Below, piece by piece: positions 46,101 to 54,552 of a DNA stretch of 64,000 nucleotides; position 1 is the stretch's first letter, and each line of letters starts with the position of its first letter. The notes beneath the pieces are model-generated. The model was not told where the DNA came from. It saw nothing but the letters and a program-made list of their open reading frames with translations, and searched no databases. The stretch is from Paenibacillus cellulositrophicus. Its GTDB lineage: Bacteria; Bacillota; Bacilli; Paenibacillales; Paenibacillaceae. The position numbers and the translations under genes were made by a program. The DNA is taken from assembly GCF_009363095.1 (NCBI RefSeq), contig NZ_CP045296.1:558001-622000 (forward strand). Reading direction: 5' to 3'.

Positions 46101-46227
46101 TGGTGAATTAAAAGTGGAATGGACCAATTCCGTAACGGAATTAACGGCAGGAAAAATAGGTTTCCGGACCACCTCGGCGGGTGTCGCTTTTGATGATGCT
46201 TTAGTTCTGGTTCCCGCTCCGATTTAG
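43153..46227 (+). CDS. Secreted GH28-like polysaccharidase with cadherin and duplicated beta-sandwich modules
   Basis: A 1024-residue secreted protein. Signal peptide at 1-31 (AVSLLAVLAVMITVFLAQS). The right-handed beta-helix (about 178-565) starts YNVTKSPYNADNTGTEMASDAIQRAIDDA and GGGVVFVPAGVYKSGNLTLKS, as in GH28 polygalacturonases. Acidic clusters NDVIDINESQD and GISDDDAFSTK are the likely catalytic region. After it come a LamG/CBM66-like beta-sandwich (about 573-738), a cadherin-like domain (NKAPENVTLSHNSAVENTTA onwards, to NEAP) and a second copy of the sandwich (about 853-1020). It should cut pectin-type polymers outside the cell; exact linkage unknown. GGAGG is 8 bases before an ATG, and a terminator follows. 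Confidence 0.85.
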   Translation: MLTMTRKAVSLLAVLAVMITVFLAQSANTIAMESYSVPSLDRTDVADPALLAQTDNAPATIQNYPMPSIYTASSVFSLKADNEAVPVISYMPDYDYAEFSFSGTVHIEVTVSEPITSYSISPLAKKIAGTVNGNKLTFSLSSSTYVIVKINDMNKKIVIAADPLETDVPPSTGAGIYNVTKSPYNADNTGTEMASDAIQRAIDDANQAGGGVVFVPAGVYKSGNLTLKSNVTFYLAGGAVIVGTGKGEDYVIDFRKDSRNADGTYFIRTAVDSSNITIRGRGTIDGKGIAMRERKMPAPNKNEGFLNNLLVPIATTNFTFDGLILRDGGFWSFMVVRSDNVTIKNLKGFQDLYKIENDVIDINESQDVLVKHAIGISDDDAFSTKTWLQTGMSKGWPGALEQLENVVFDDAMAWTRCAAFKIGMGVAQPQISVTFRNSYVYQSARALLIDHGYQYNTLPEEGYAHNITFENIDIERVGINQFGNYWFGVSTSTSGDVSNVIFKNINVRETGSQKSRLSGNDAKGGMVNGVTFADVYVGGKLATSLNDLNATTNSNVNGILFANSKPPLFSDNFEDGNSAGWTSVTGGWTVPTDGSNQVLSSGNQTTTSLITANAGNLWTDYAYEARMRMPITNANAGLVFRVKDANDYYMYRINSSNQKLELYKSVNGQLTSVASSPFTAQEKQWYTVKAIVQGNTIACYVDGELQMEWTNPVNELTAGGIGFRTTSAGVHFDDVVVSPINKAPENVTLSHNSAVENTTAGGMVGTFSTTDPDAGETFAYMLTAGAGDTDNKSFTISDNKLFLAVTPDYEVKDSYSIRVRSLDSGGLYVEKTFTIHVTDVNEAPTNPIPTVTRFSDNFEDGNTAEWTSASGSWSVATDGTKALFQNASATGLITAGDSWTDYTFEAKVKMPITNANAGILFRVQDAGHFYMYRINSAAKKLELYKSVDNVMTLVSSAPFTAQEKQWYTMKASIQGNTMKCYVDGELKVEWTNSVTELTAGKIGFRTTSAGVAFDDALVLVPAPI
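44862..46215 (+). repeat. Internal duplication of the carbohydrate-binding-type module
   Basis: Two coding segments, about 44862-45375 and 45711-46212, encode the same 165-residue module (FSDNFEDGN, then PITNANAG, KLELYKSV, PFTAQEKQWYT and GFRTTSAGV). The DNA is also similar; for example AAGCTGGAGTTGTACAAATC occurs in both. The pair flanks a cadherin-like domain. Confidence 0.85.
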
Positions 46228-46300
46228 CCTGTTCCCGTACGGTCAAAAATAGCCGATCTACAGGCAGGCGGTCGGTCGGCATAAATGGGTTTATACGATG

Positions 46301-46351
46301 GAGCTGCCCCAAAAGCCATGATATTGGCTGCTTTGGGACAGCTCGTTTTTT
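46301..46351 (+). terminator. Intrinsic terminator after the pectinase gene
   Basis: GAGCTGCCCCAAAAGCC (46301-46317) pairs imperfectly with GGCTGCTTTGGGACAGCTC (46326-46344), followed by GTTTTTT. It isolates the pectinase from the yesMN operon. Confidence 0.85.
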
Positions 46352-46420
46352 ACATTGTCGAATCGGGGTCTACGGTGACATAATCGAAGGATAGAGACTA
46401 TAACGGGAGGCGTGAGAGGC

Positions 46421-48169
46421 TTGATCCACCTTCGAAGGCAATCATTCCGCAACAAACTCAAAATTGCATTTTTAGCCGTCATCCTGCTCTCCGTGCTGAT
46501 GACCGGCGGGCTATCATATTATATCTCGGCTGCTACCCTGGAAAAGAACGCGCTGAAGCTCACGCAGGACACGGTGGTCAGGTCCGCGCAAATCGTGGAT
46601 GAGAAGCTGAACAAGTTGATGCTCATCATGATGACGTTCATGATCAGCCAGCCTTTTCACGACATGCTGAAGGATGCCGCCTCCGGGGATTCCAGCGCGT
46701 ATTATACGCATCTGAATGATCTTGACAACGTTTTCTCGCAGGCGCGGATTGCCGAGCCGATGATACAGTCCATCTATGTGACGACGCCGATTGGTGAGTT
46801 CTATCCTTCGTCCATGAACCGTAACCGGCTCACCGCGTTCGAGGATACCTTTTTGTATGACCGCATTGAAGAGGAGAAAAAGAACATTTGGGTAGAGGGC
46901 CACGAGGATATGCTCTTTTCCGGCAGGGACCGTGTCATCTCGCTGATTCTGGAGCCGATCTTCGATATTCCGGTCAGAGATGTCTATATTGTCGTAAATA
47001 TCCGCGAGGACGGCTTCCGAAAACTGGTGCAGGGAGATACCGGGACAGGGGCGTCAAGCTTTTTGCTGAACGCCGAAGGAGAGACGGTCTACCCAGTGAA
47101 GGAGCATCTGGTCCAGCAGGCAGCGGACTCAGAGAATCTGAGGGATATGATGAACCGCCCGGAAGGCAGCCAGTCCTTTGAACTGAACGGCAAGTCTTAT
47201 TTGCTCAATTATGCGCAACTCGGTATTGCTGATTGGACGATGACCACCATCCAGTCTCAGGCTGGCGTGCTGAAAGACATGGTATATGTGAAATGGCTGA
47301 TCGCCGGGATTGCTCTGACGGCTTTTACCGTAACGACGCTGATTTCCGGCGCGTTTACGCGCTATCTGCTGAAGCCGCTGCAAGGGCTGCTGAAGGTGAT
47401 GAAGCGGGTGGAGAACAATGATTTGTCCGCCCGTTTTGAGAGCGGTAGTGGAGATGAGCTGGCTCAGGTGGGCTTCCGGTTTAATCGGATGCTGGAGCAG
47501 ATCGTAGTGTTAATTGAAGAGGTCACGGAGGCGCAGACGCATAAGCGGTCTGCGGAGATCAAGGCGCTATCAGCTCAGATGGATCCGCATTTTCTGTACA
47601 ACACCCTGAACACCATTTACTGGAAGCTGAATTTGAAGCAGGTCGGGCCTTCGCAAAAAATGGTTATGTCGCTCTCCCGGCTGTTCCAGCTCGGACTGAA
47701 CAACGGCCAGGAAATTACGACATTGTCGAAAGAATTGGAGCATGTGCGTCAGTACCTGGATCTGCAGTCAAGCTGCTATGAAGGATTGTTCTCCTATGAG
47801 ATCCATGTCCGCGATCCGGAGATGTCCTCGCTTTCGATTCCGCGCATCCTTCTGCAGCCGCTGGTGGAGAACAGCATTCTGCACGGTTTCCGCGACCTGG
47901 AGAACGGCGGCCGGATCGAGATCGAAATTGACGGAGACGGGGAACGCTGGACGATTGCCGTACGCGATAACGGCAGAGGCATGGACGAGACTCAAGTGCG
48001 CGGACTATTTTGGCAGGAATCGGAGAAGGGGTATGCCGTGTCCAATCTGATCCGGCGGCTTCAGCTTTATTACGGCGGCAGTGCGGAATTTCATGTGGAC
48101 AGTGCGCCGGGGTGTGGAACAGTAATGCGGATTTCTTTACCCAAGAAGGGGGAACATTCGGATGAGTAA
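46421..48169 (+). CDS. yesM: YesM-type sensor histidine kinase
   Basis: A membrane histidine kinase of the YesM/LytS (His_kinase) group, 582 residues. TTG 46421 was chosen as start for its 10-base distance from GGGAGG; a GTG at 46412 is too close. Two membrane segments lie at about 15-37 and 290-312 with an extracellular dCache-like region between. Then come HAMP (LKPLQGLLKVMKRVENNDLSARFE), the phosphorylated His in MDPHFLYNTLNTIYW, and the ATPase motifs LQPLVENSILHGF and DNGRGM. It forms a two-component system with the overlapping yesN gene and probably senses extracellular sugars for the ABC importer downstream. Confidence 0.93.
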   Translation: MIHLRRQSFRNKLKIAFLAVILLSVLMTGGLSYYISAATLEKNALKLTQDTVVRSAQIVDEKLNKLMLIMMTFMISQPFHDMLKDAASGDSSAYYTHLNDLDNVFSQARIAEPMIQSIYVTTPIGEFYPSSMNRNRLTAFEDTFLYDRIEEEKKNIWVEGHEDMLFSGRDRVISLILEPIFDIPVRDVYIVVNIREDGFRKLVQGDTGTGASSFLLNAEGETVYPVKEHLVQQAADSENLRDMMNRPEGSQSFELNGKSYLLNYAQLGIADWTMTTIQSQAGVLKDMVYVKWLIAGIALTAFTVTTLISGAFTRYLLKPLQGLLKVMKRVENNDLSARFESGSGDELAQVGFRFNRMLEQIVVLIEEVTEAQTHKRSAEIKALSAQMDPHFLYNTLNTIYWKLNLKQVGPSQKMVMSLSRLFQLGLNNGQEITTLSKELEHVRQYLDLQSSCYEGLFSYEIHVRDPEMSSLSIPRILLQPLVENSILHGFRDLENGGRIEIEIDGDGERWTIAVRDNGRGMDETQVRGLFWQESEKGYAVSNLIRRLQLYYGGSAEFHVDSAPGCGTVMRISLPKKGEHSDE

Positions 48170-49796
48170 ACATGAGGCGGTCAGTCTCTGCATTATAGAC
48201 GATATCAAAAGCGTGGTGGACGGCCTGACCGCGATGAATTGGGAAGAACAGGGGATTCGGGTCGCGGGCGCATCAAGCAATGGGGAAGAGGGGCTCAAGC
48301 TGATCAATGGGCTGAAGCCGGACCTGGTCATTACTGATATACGGATGCCGAGAATGGACGGGCTAAGTATGCTGCGTGCGGTTATGGAGGAGAACCGCAG
48401 CTGCAAGGTCATTTTGATCAGCGGATATGCCGACTTTGAATATGCGCAGCAGGCAGTGCAACTGGGGGCGTTTGATTTTGTGGTGAAGCCTTTTTCGGAG
48501 GAAGATATCATGTCGACGGTGCTGCGGGCGAAGGCAGAAATTATGGAAGAGAGATCCAAGCGCTTAAATCTGAGGGACATGGAGAATAAGCTCCGTGAGA
48601 GCATGCCGGTACTGCGTCAGGAATACTTTGCGCTGCTCGTAAGCCACCGCACTTCATGGGAAGAAGCTTCGAAGCGGTGGGATTTTCTGAATATCGAGCT
48701 GGAGCCTCGCGGCTTTGTGGTGATGCTGATCGAAATTGACCGTTTTCAGGAGCAGGCATCCGAGCATTCCATTCGGGAGATGGAGCTGATCCGTTTCTCA
48801 TTGCTGAATATTATGCAGGAGACACTGGCCAACTATGCGCGTAACGTGGTTTTCCGCGCCCGTCACGACCGGTACCTGGTCGTACTGAACGATACGGGCG
48901 GATCTGGTCCGTTCAGCCCGATCGAAATTGCCGAGCAGTGCTGCCGGAATATTGATCGGTATACCAAGTTTACAGTATCGGTCGGGGTCGGCGGCAGAGT
49001 AGTGGAGATCAGCGAGCTGCCGGATTCCTATCGCCAGGCTCATCGTGCGCTCACCCATCACCTGTTCACCGACGGCAATGCAGCCATTATGTACGACGAT
49101 ATACACCAGAGCGGAAGCCAGAAGCCGCTGGCGCTGGAGTACAAGGACGAGCTGCTGCTAGCCCTTCGTTCCGGAAATGCCGGACGAACGGAGGCCATTC
49201 TGTCCGCGATTTCGGAAACGCTGCAGAGCCTGGTCTCCCGACAAAATCCGGATTACCTCCTCAGTTTTTACGATGAATTGGCAGCTTCAGCCATTCGCAC
49301 CTTTTACGAGATGGTTCCGTATCCGGACATTCAGCCGCTGATCCAGCGATTCAGGGTGGTGCAAGGGACAGCGGGATTGTCGCTGGCCTCTCTGCAGCGT
49401 CAACTGCTTGCCCTGTGCACGGAGGGAGCCGAACTGGTGCGCCGGAACAGCTTCTCCGAAGGGCAGCGGGTGATTTATGAAGCCATTGACTATATCAAGG
49501 GCAACTTGTCCGAGGATATCACCGTCGGCGAATGTGCCACGCATGTTCATCTCAGCGCCAGCTACTTTTCGAGCCTGTTCAAGAAAGTGACTGGGATGAC
49601 GGTCACCCAGTATACGACCTCGGAGCGCATCCAGAAAGCGAAGCTGCTGTTGGTGGAGGGAGCGCAGGTGCAGGAAGTGGCCGCGGCCGTAGGCTATGAG
49701 GAGCGCAGATATTTCAGCGAGATGTTCAAGAAGATCACCGGCCAGACGCCGTCGGAGTTCAGGGCGGGCTATCACCCGGAGCGGCCGGAGGCGTAG
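48162..49796 (+). CDS. yesN: YesN-type response regulator with AraC DNA-binding domain
   Basis: A 544-residue response regulator. The receiver domain covers residues 1-125, with IIDD at 11-14, phosphoacceptor Asp59 in LVITDIRMPRMDG, and VVKPFSEED near 109. The middle (about 150-420) is a poorly conserved signalling region. The C-terminal AraC-type double HTH is in 440-540 (ITVGECATHVHLSASYFSSLFKKVTGM, then VQEVAAAVGYEERRYFSEMFKKITGQTPSEFR). It overlaps yesM by 8 bases. It likely activates the adjacent importer and GH130 genes. Confidence 0.94.
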   Translation: MSKHEAVSLCIIDDIKSVVDGLTAMNWEEQGIRVAGASSNGEEGLKLINGLKPDLVITDIRMPRMDGLSMLRAVMEENRSCKVILISGYADFEYAQQAVQLGAFDFVVKPFSEEDIMSTVLRAKAEIMEERSKRLNLRDMENKLRESMPVLRQEYFALLVSHRTSWEEASKRWDFLNIELEPRGFVVMLIEIDRFQEQASEHSIREMELIRFSLLNIMQETLANYARNVVFRARHDRYLVVLNDTGGSGPFSPIEIAEQCCRNIDRYTKFTVSVGVGGRVVEISELPDSYRQAHRALTHHLFTDGNAAIMYDDIHQSGSQKPLALEYKDELLLALRSGNAGRTEAILSAISETLQSLVSRQNPDYLLSFYDELAASAIRTFYEMVPYPDIQPLIQRFRVVQGTAGLSLASLQRQLLALCTEGAELVRRNSFSEGQRVIYEAIDYIKGNLSEDITVGECATHVHLSASYFSSLFKKVTGMTVTQYTTSERIQKAKLLLVEGAQVQEVAAAVGYEERRYFSEMFKKITGQTPSEFRAGYHPERPEA

Positions 49797-49934
49797 GACG
49801 CGCAAAAGGGCGCCAGCACGAACCATAGAATTCTATCCCTGGAGAGTGAATTTGCCTCACTCCTTTTCTGAGGACGAGGGTCTACAATAAAAAACGAGCT
49901 CACAATACAAACGTCAATAAAAGGGGAAGAATGT

Positions 49935-51338
49935 ATGCGAAAAAAATGGTTAGGTCTCGGCTTGAGTTTCATGTTGGCCGCCGGAATCGCAGGGTGCGGC
50001 GGGAATGACAACAATGGCACCAGCGATGCGACGAATGGAAAGTCTGACGGCGGCACGGCAACTCCCGCATCCGAGAAGAGCCAACCCGTACAGCTTAAAT
50101 ATTGGACCGACGACCGTCATGACCAGGAGTATATCAAGGAATTGATCAACAAGTTCAATGAGACGAACGGCGACAATATCCAGGTGGAATTGACAGTAAT
50201 GTCCGAGAACTACACGCAAAGCGTCGACATCGCATTTTCCAGCAACCAGGCACCGGATGTACTTCGTCTGAAGAGCGCCAATACGTCCGAGTTTGTCAAG
50301 AAGGGGTACCTGGCGCCGATCGACGGTTATCTAACCGATGATATGAAGAAGAAATTCGGCAGCTTGTTGATCGACAATGTCAACCGTTTTGACGGCAAGG
50401 TGTACTCTTTGGCCAATACCGGTCTCACTATGCGACTTGTCTACAACAAGGATCTCTTTGCCAAAGCGGGCATCGAGAAGCCTCCGGTATCGCTGCAGGA
50501 AATGGTGGACGATGCCAAGAAAATCACCGAAGTCGGCAAGTCCGAAGGCATCTACGGTTTCGCGCTGAACTTCAAAAATCCGAAGCAGGCATTTGACCGT
50601 TCCATCCGGGAAATTCTCTCGTTGAGCGGCTATCAGGGACTTGGCTTTGACATGAAAACTGGCCAATTCGATTTTGCGCCTTACTCGCAGGTCATCAAAT
50701 ATTTCAAACAGATGCATAAGGACGGAAGCATACTCCCCGGCGCGGAAACGCTGGACATCGACCCGTTGAGGGCCCAATTTGCGGCAGGTAAAATCGGCAT
50801 GTACCTCTCCTTTTCGACGGAACCGGGCGTGTACAAGGACCAATTCCCGACGGAAATCAACTGGGCGGGCGCCTTGGCCCCAACGCTGGATGGACAGATC
50901 AAGGGAACTTCTGAGATCGTGTCCGCCGGAACCTGGCTTGGAATAAGCGCCAAATCGGCGCATCAGGAAGCGGCCTGGAAATTCATGCAGTATATGTACG
51001 GCGATGATGTTCTGAAGACCTATCATGAAAAAGGCTTCGGGATCGCCATCGTGCCAAGCATTGTGGAGCAGGCCAAAAATCCGGATACCAACGGCATGGA
51101 GGGCTTCTTGGTCGGAGATCACGACTCGCTCTGGCCTGCTGCGCCAAGCGTTACCCCGGAAGGTTCCAACTATGCGGACGCTTTCTTCAAATATATGATC
51201 TCCGATGGAGATCTGAAGACGATCACAGCAGATTTGAACGCCAGATACAACGCCGCATTGTCCAAGGCCGTGGAAAAAGGCGAGTTTACCGTAACGCCGA
51301 ATCCTGCTTTTGATCCAAGCAAACCGCAGGGCGAATAA
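49935..51338 (+). CDS. Carbohydrate ABC transporter substrate-binding lipoprotein
   Basis: A 467-residue family 1 extracellular binding protein. Lipobox LAAGIAGC with Cys21, then a Gly/Asn/Thr-rich spacer. The mature part begins PVQLKYWTDDRHDQEYIKELINKFNETNGDNIQVEL, typical of sugar-binding proteins, with AFSSNQAPDVLRLKSANTSEFVKKGYLAPIDGYL and KVYSLANTGLTMRLVYNKDLFAKAGIEKPP. It would deliver an oligosaccharide to the two permeases downstream. A hairpin after the gene probably gives it higher expression than the permeases. No ATPase gene is in the cluster, so a shared MsmX-type ATPase is likely. Confidence 0.93.
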   Translation: MRKKWLGLGLSFMLAAGIAGCGGNDNNGTSDATNGKSDGGTATPASEKSQPVQLKYWTDDRHDQEYIKELINKFNETNGDNIQVELTVMSENYTQSVDIAFSSNQAPDVLRLKSANTSEFVKKGYLAPIDGYLTDDMKKKFGSLLIDNVNRFDGKVYSLANTGLTMRLVYNKDLFAKAGIEKPPVSLQEMVDDAKKITEVGKSEGIYGFALNFKNPKQAFDRSIREILSLSGYQGLGFDMKTGQFDFAPYSQVIKYFKQMHKDGSILPGAETLDIDPLRAQFAAGKIGMYLSFSTEPGVYKDQFPTEINWAGALAPTLDGQIKGTSEIVSAGTWLGISAKSAHQEAAWKFMQYMYGDDVLKTYHEKGFGIAIVPSIVEQAKNPDTNGMEGFLVGDHDSLWPAAPSVTPEGSNYADAFFKYMISDGDLKTITADLNARYNAALSKAVEKGEFTVTPNPAFDPSKPQGE

Positions 51339-51349
51339 CAGGCAAGGAT

Positions 51350-51390
51350 GGGGCTGCCGCGCACGCTTTCGCGGATGCCCCTTTTCTTTC
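51350..51390 (+). terminator. Intra-operon hairpin (attenuator) between binding protein and permeases
   Basis: GGGGCTGCCGCG (51350-51361) pairs with CGCGGATGCCCC (51370-51381), then CTTTTCTTT. Placement suggests partial termination that keeps permease levels below those of the binding protein, a common arrangement. Confidence 0.7.
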
Positions 51391-51409
51391 CCCTAAGGAG
51401 GAACGAATC

Positions 51410-52309
51410 ATGAGCTTTAAATGGAAACGGCTGGGCGAGAATTCTCTGTTTCTGTTCCCGAGCATCATTTTGACGGCGGTCTTGGGAATCTATCCCTTGT
51501 TCTGGATGCTCCGCTATATGTTCTATGATTATGCCGGGTACGGCGAGGCCTTGTTCGTTGGTTTGGACAATTTCCGGCGGTTGATGCGCGACGGTTTGTT
51601 CTGGGAATCGGTCGGCAATACCTTTATGTTTGCCGGAGGCAAGCTGCTGTTGACGCTACCCTTATCCCTGTTGTTGGCGGTTATCCTGAACGGCAAACTG
51701 CGTGGTGGAAGTCTGCTGCGGGGGATTTATTTTATGCCGACGGTCATCAGTACCGCGGTTATATCCGTTGTTTTTTATACCATTTTCAATTCCTATAACG
51801 GGATGGTTAACACGCTTTTGGTGAAGCTGCATCTGATTTCGCAGCCAGTTGACTGGCTTGGGCCGAAGCATGCGATGCTTACGGTCATCCTGGTGGCGGT
51901 ATGGGGTGCGGTCGGCAACTACATGCTGCTGTTCCTCGCCGGACTGCAGAGCATTCCACAGGATTTGTACGAGAGCGCGTCCATAGACGGCGCGAACGCC
52001 GGAAGGCGGTTCTTGCACATCACGCTTCCAATGCTTGCCCCGGTTGCCCAGATGGTCATGATGTTGGCAATTATCGCTTCGCTGAAAGGCTATGAGAGCA
52101 TCATGGTCATTACGGAGGGTGGACCGATCGGCAAAACCGAGGTTATGTACCTCTATCTTTACAAACTGCTGTTCCCGGTTTCCACCGGTTCGCCAGTAGC
52201 GCAGCAGCTCGGATACGGCAGTGCCGTTGGCTTCGCAAGCGCAGCGATCGTCGGAGCGATTACCGGCTTGTACTTTTTCCTTAGCCGTAAAATGAACAAA
52301 GTGTATTAG
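51410..52309 (+). CDS. Carbohydrate ABC transporter permease (MalF/UgpA-like)
   Basis: A 299-residue inner-membrane permease with six predicted helices, starting with NSLFLFPSIILTAVLGIYPLFWMLRYMF. The EAA loop is ESASIDGANAGRRFLHITLPML near residues 185-206. It pairs with the second permease 99 bases downstream. Strong site TAAGGAGG before the ATG. It imports the same unidentified sugar as the binding protein upstream. Confidence 0.93.
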   Translation: MSFKWKRLGENSLFLFPSIILTAVLGIYPLFWMLRYMFYDYAGYGEALFVGLDNFRRLMRDGLFWESVGNTFMFAGGKLLLTLPLSLLLAVILNGKLRGGSLLRGIYFMPTVISTAVISVVFYTIFNSYNGMVNTLLVKLHLISQPVDWLGPKHAMLTVILVAVWGAVGNYMLLFLAGLQSIPQDLYESASIDGANAGRRFLHITLPMLAPVAQMVMMLAIIASLKGYESIMVITEGGPIGKTEVMYLYLYKLLFPVSTGSPVAQQLGYGSAVGFASAAIVGAITGLYFFLSRKMNKVY

Positions 52310-52408
52310 AAGCGCAGGGCGCCGAATTTGTGAATGCCTTTACGATTTGACAACAACGCCGCAGCCCGGTTTATAGTGAACGGCTGCAAGCGTAAAGGAG
52401 GTCCAGCA

Positions 52409-53311
52409 ATGAATGAACAAGCATTACCCCAACAGCCGGGCATACGCGAAAAAAACAGGGCCCGTCCTGATTCTGGCCGTGCAGGCAGAGTAGTGGGCCG
52501 TACGCTCATGTGGCTGTTTTTATTGGCAACGGCGATTCTGACTTTGTTCCCTCTGATGATGACGATATCCGGTTCGCTCAAGACTGGCGCCGAAATGATG
52601 ACAGGCGGCAGCCTGCTGCCGGCCAAGCCGCAATTCGCCAACTATACGGAAGCCTGGAAGCAGGCCAATTTCGCCCGCTATACCTGGAACAGCGTCTTTG
52701 TCAGCATCATGGTTACAGCGGGCACCCTACTGGTCGCTTCCATGGCGGCATATGTGGTGGACCGGCGCGATTTCCCCGGCAAATCCCTGTACGTGACGGT
52801 GCAGGCATCGATGATGTTCATATCCGTCGGCGCCATCGTGCTGCGTCCGCAGTTTGATCTGATGGTCATGTTGCACTTGAATACCACGCTGTGGGGTGTC
52901 ATCCTGATTCTGATCAGCGCCCATTCCAGCACGTTTTTTATGCTGCAGGGATTCTTCAAAGCCATTCCCCGCGAGCTGGATGAAGCGGCCATGGTGGACG
53001 GCTCAGGGTTCATCCGTACCTTCTTTCGGATTATCCTGCCGCTCTTGATTCCGGGGCTGGGCGTGGCCGGACTGTTCGCCTTCCGCCATGCCTGGAACGA
53101 ATATATCCTGCCGCTCGTGTTCACGATGACCAATCCGCAGCTGCAGACGCTTACCGTCGGGCTGGCGAATCTCCGCTACGGCTCTTCCGCGGCCATGCAG
53201 ATCCATCTGATGATGGCGGGAGCATGTTTGTCAATTCTGCCGATGCTGCTCGCTTATATCGTGGCCAACAAGACGTTTATCCAAGTGACGGCAGGTTCGG
53301 TGAAAGGTTGA
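52409..53311 (+). CDS. Carbohydrate ABC transporter permease (MalG/UgpE-like)
   Basis: About 300 residues from the ATG at 52409, chosen for AAAGGAGG 7 bases upstream; the open frame extends back to 52334 with no support. Six predicted helices. First helix LMWLFLLATAILTLFPLMMTISGS with the following SLK; EAA loop ELDEAAMVDGSGFIRTFFRIILPLL. It forms the translocation pore with the preceding permease. Confidence 0.93.
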   Translation: MNEQALPQQPGIREKNRARPDSGRAGRVVGRTLMWLFLLATAILTLFPLMMTISGSLKTGAEMMTGGSLLPAKPQFANYTEAWKQANFARYTWNSVFVSIMVTAGTLLVASMAAYVVDRRDFPGKSLYVTVQASMMFISVGAIVLRPQFDLMVMLHLNTTLWGVILILISAHSSTFFMLQGFFKAIPRELDEAAMVDGSGFIRTFFRIILPLLIPGLGVAGLFAFRHAWNEYILPLVFTMTNPQLQTLTVGLANLRYGSSAAMQIHLMMAGACLSILPMLLAYIVANKTFIQVTAGSVKG

Positions 53312-53338
53312 CTCCATTTTCATACTCAAGGAGCATTG

Positions 53339-54355
53339 ATGCATATGAATGAATTTACGGTAGGACCATTGTTATCCAGTTCAGTGATTGCCCGGTATTC
53401 TGGAAATCCGATTCTGTCGCCGGGCGATGTGCCCTATGGTCCCGCGATGGTTTTTAATGCCGGGGTTACCAAATTTAAAGGCAGATATGTGATGGTGTTC
53501 CGCAATGACTACGGCGATGAACGCAAGGGGATTGTTGCCCCTCATCATACGACCAATCTTGGGCTGGCTTTCAGCGATGACGGAAGAAAGTGGGAAGTGC
53601 AGCCGAAGCCTTGCTGGTCCTGGCATGATGAAGAGGTCATCCGCGTGTATGATCCGCGTCTGACGGTGATTGGCGAACAATGCTTTATGTGTTTTGCGGT
53701 TGATACGGAACATGGGCTGCGCGGCGGCATTGCCGTAACGGAGGACTTCAGCTCCTTCGAGGTGCTGAGCCTGTCGCTGCCGGACAACCGCAACATGGTA
53801 TTATTCCCGGAGCAGATCGGGGGTAAATACATGCGGCTGGAACGTCCAATGCCCGTATACAGCCGGGGCGGCAAAGACCGCTTTGACATGTGGATGAGCG
53901 ACTCTCCAGACCTGAAGTACTGGGGCAACTCCAAGCTGCTGCTGGCGGTTGAAGATGTTGCCTACGCCAATGACAAGGTAGGCCCTGGCGCTCCGCCCGT
54001 CAAAACGGACAAGGGCTGGCTGACCCTGTTCCACGCCGTGGACCTCGACCCCAGCCGCGGCAAGAACGGCTGGGAGGACAGCTGGAAGAAACGCTACACC
54101 GCCGGCATTATGCTGCTGGATCTGGCTGATCCCAGCCGGATCATCGGCAGGGCGGAGGCGCCGCTGCTTGTGCCGGAGACCGAATATGAGACTAGCGGAG
54201 GTTTCCGCAATGATGTTATTTTTCCGGGAGGCATGATTCTGGAGGATTCCGGCGAAGTCAAAATCTACTATGGCGCCGCCGATACCGTAGAGTGTCTGGC
54301 TACCGCGAACGTGGAGGATCTTCTCCGCCTTTGTCTTGAAGGTGTGGTCAAGTAA
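53339..54355 (+). CDS. GH130-family glycoside phosphorylase/hydrolase
   Basis: A cytoplasmic five-bladed beta-propeller enzyme, about 338 residues, of the GH130 type that phosphorolyses or hydrolyses beta-mannosides. Markers are RYSGNPILSPGDVPYGPAMVFNAGVTKFKGRYVMVFRNDYG, the acid residue in RVYDPRLT near residues 107-114, NMVLFPEQIGGKYMRLERPM and IKIYYGAAD-like KIYYGAADTVECLATANVEDLL at the end. ATG 53339 was chosen over TTG 53336 and ATG 53345 by spacing from AAGGAG. Placed after the permeases, it probably degrades the imported oligosaccharide to a sugar phosphate. Whether it is a mannosyl-glucose, mannobiose or N-glycan-type enzyme is not readable. Confidence 0.9.
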   Translation: MHMNEFTVGPLLSSSVIARYSGNPILSPGDVPYGPAMVFNAGVTKFKGRYVMVFRNDYGDERKGIVAPHHTTNLGLAFSDDGRKWEVQPKPCWSWHDEEVIRVYDPRLTVIGEQCFMCFAVDTEHGLRGGIAVTEDFSSFEVLSLSLPDNRNMVLFPEQIGGKYMRLERPMPVYSRGGKDRFDMWMSDSPDLKYWGNSKLLLAVEDVAYANDKVGPGAPPVKTDKGWLTLFHAVDLDPSRGKNGWEDSWKKRYTAGIMLLDLADPSRIIGRAEAPLLVPETEYETSGGFRNDVIFPGGMILEDSGEVKIYYGAADTVECLATANVEDLLRLCLEGVVK

Positions 54356-54552
54356 GCTAAATGTGACACTTAATCACTTGGTTATGTTCATCACTGCTAG
54401 GAATGTTTGAACTTTCGGCTGCTGTTATGTTTGGATTTCGCTGGAACATTCGCTCCTTTAGTTTCATATGTTCCCCAAACCATTCCTAGCCGTAATATTA
54501 GTTTTTTTAAGTTTAGCTTATTGCAGCCAATATATATCCAGAGGAGGTTTCC

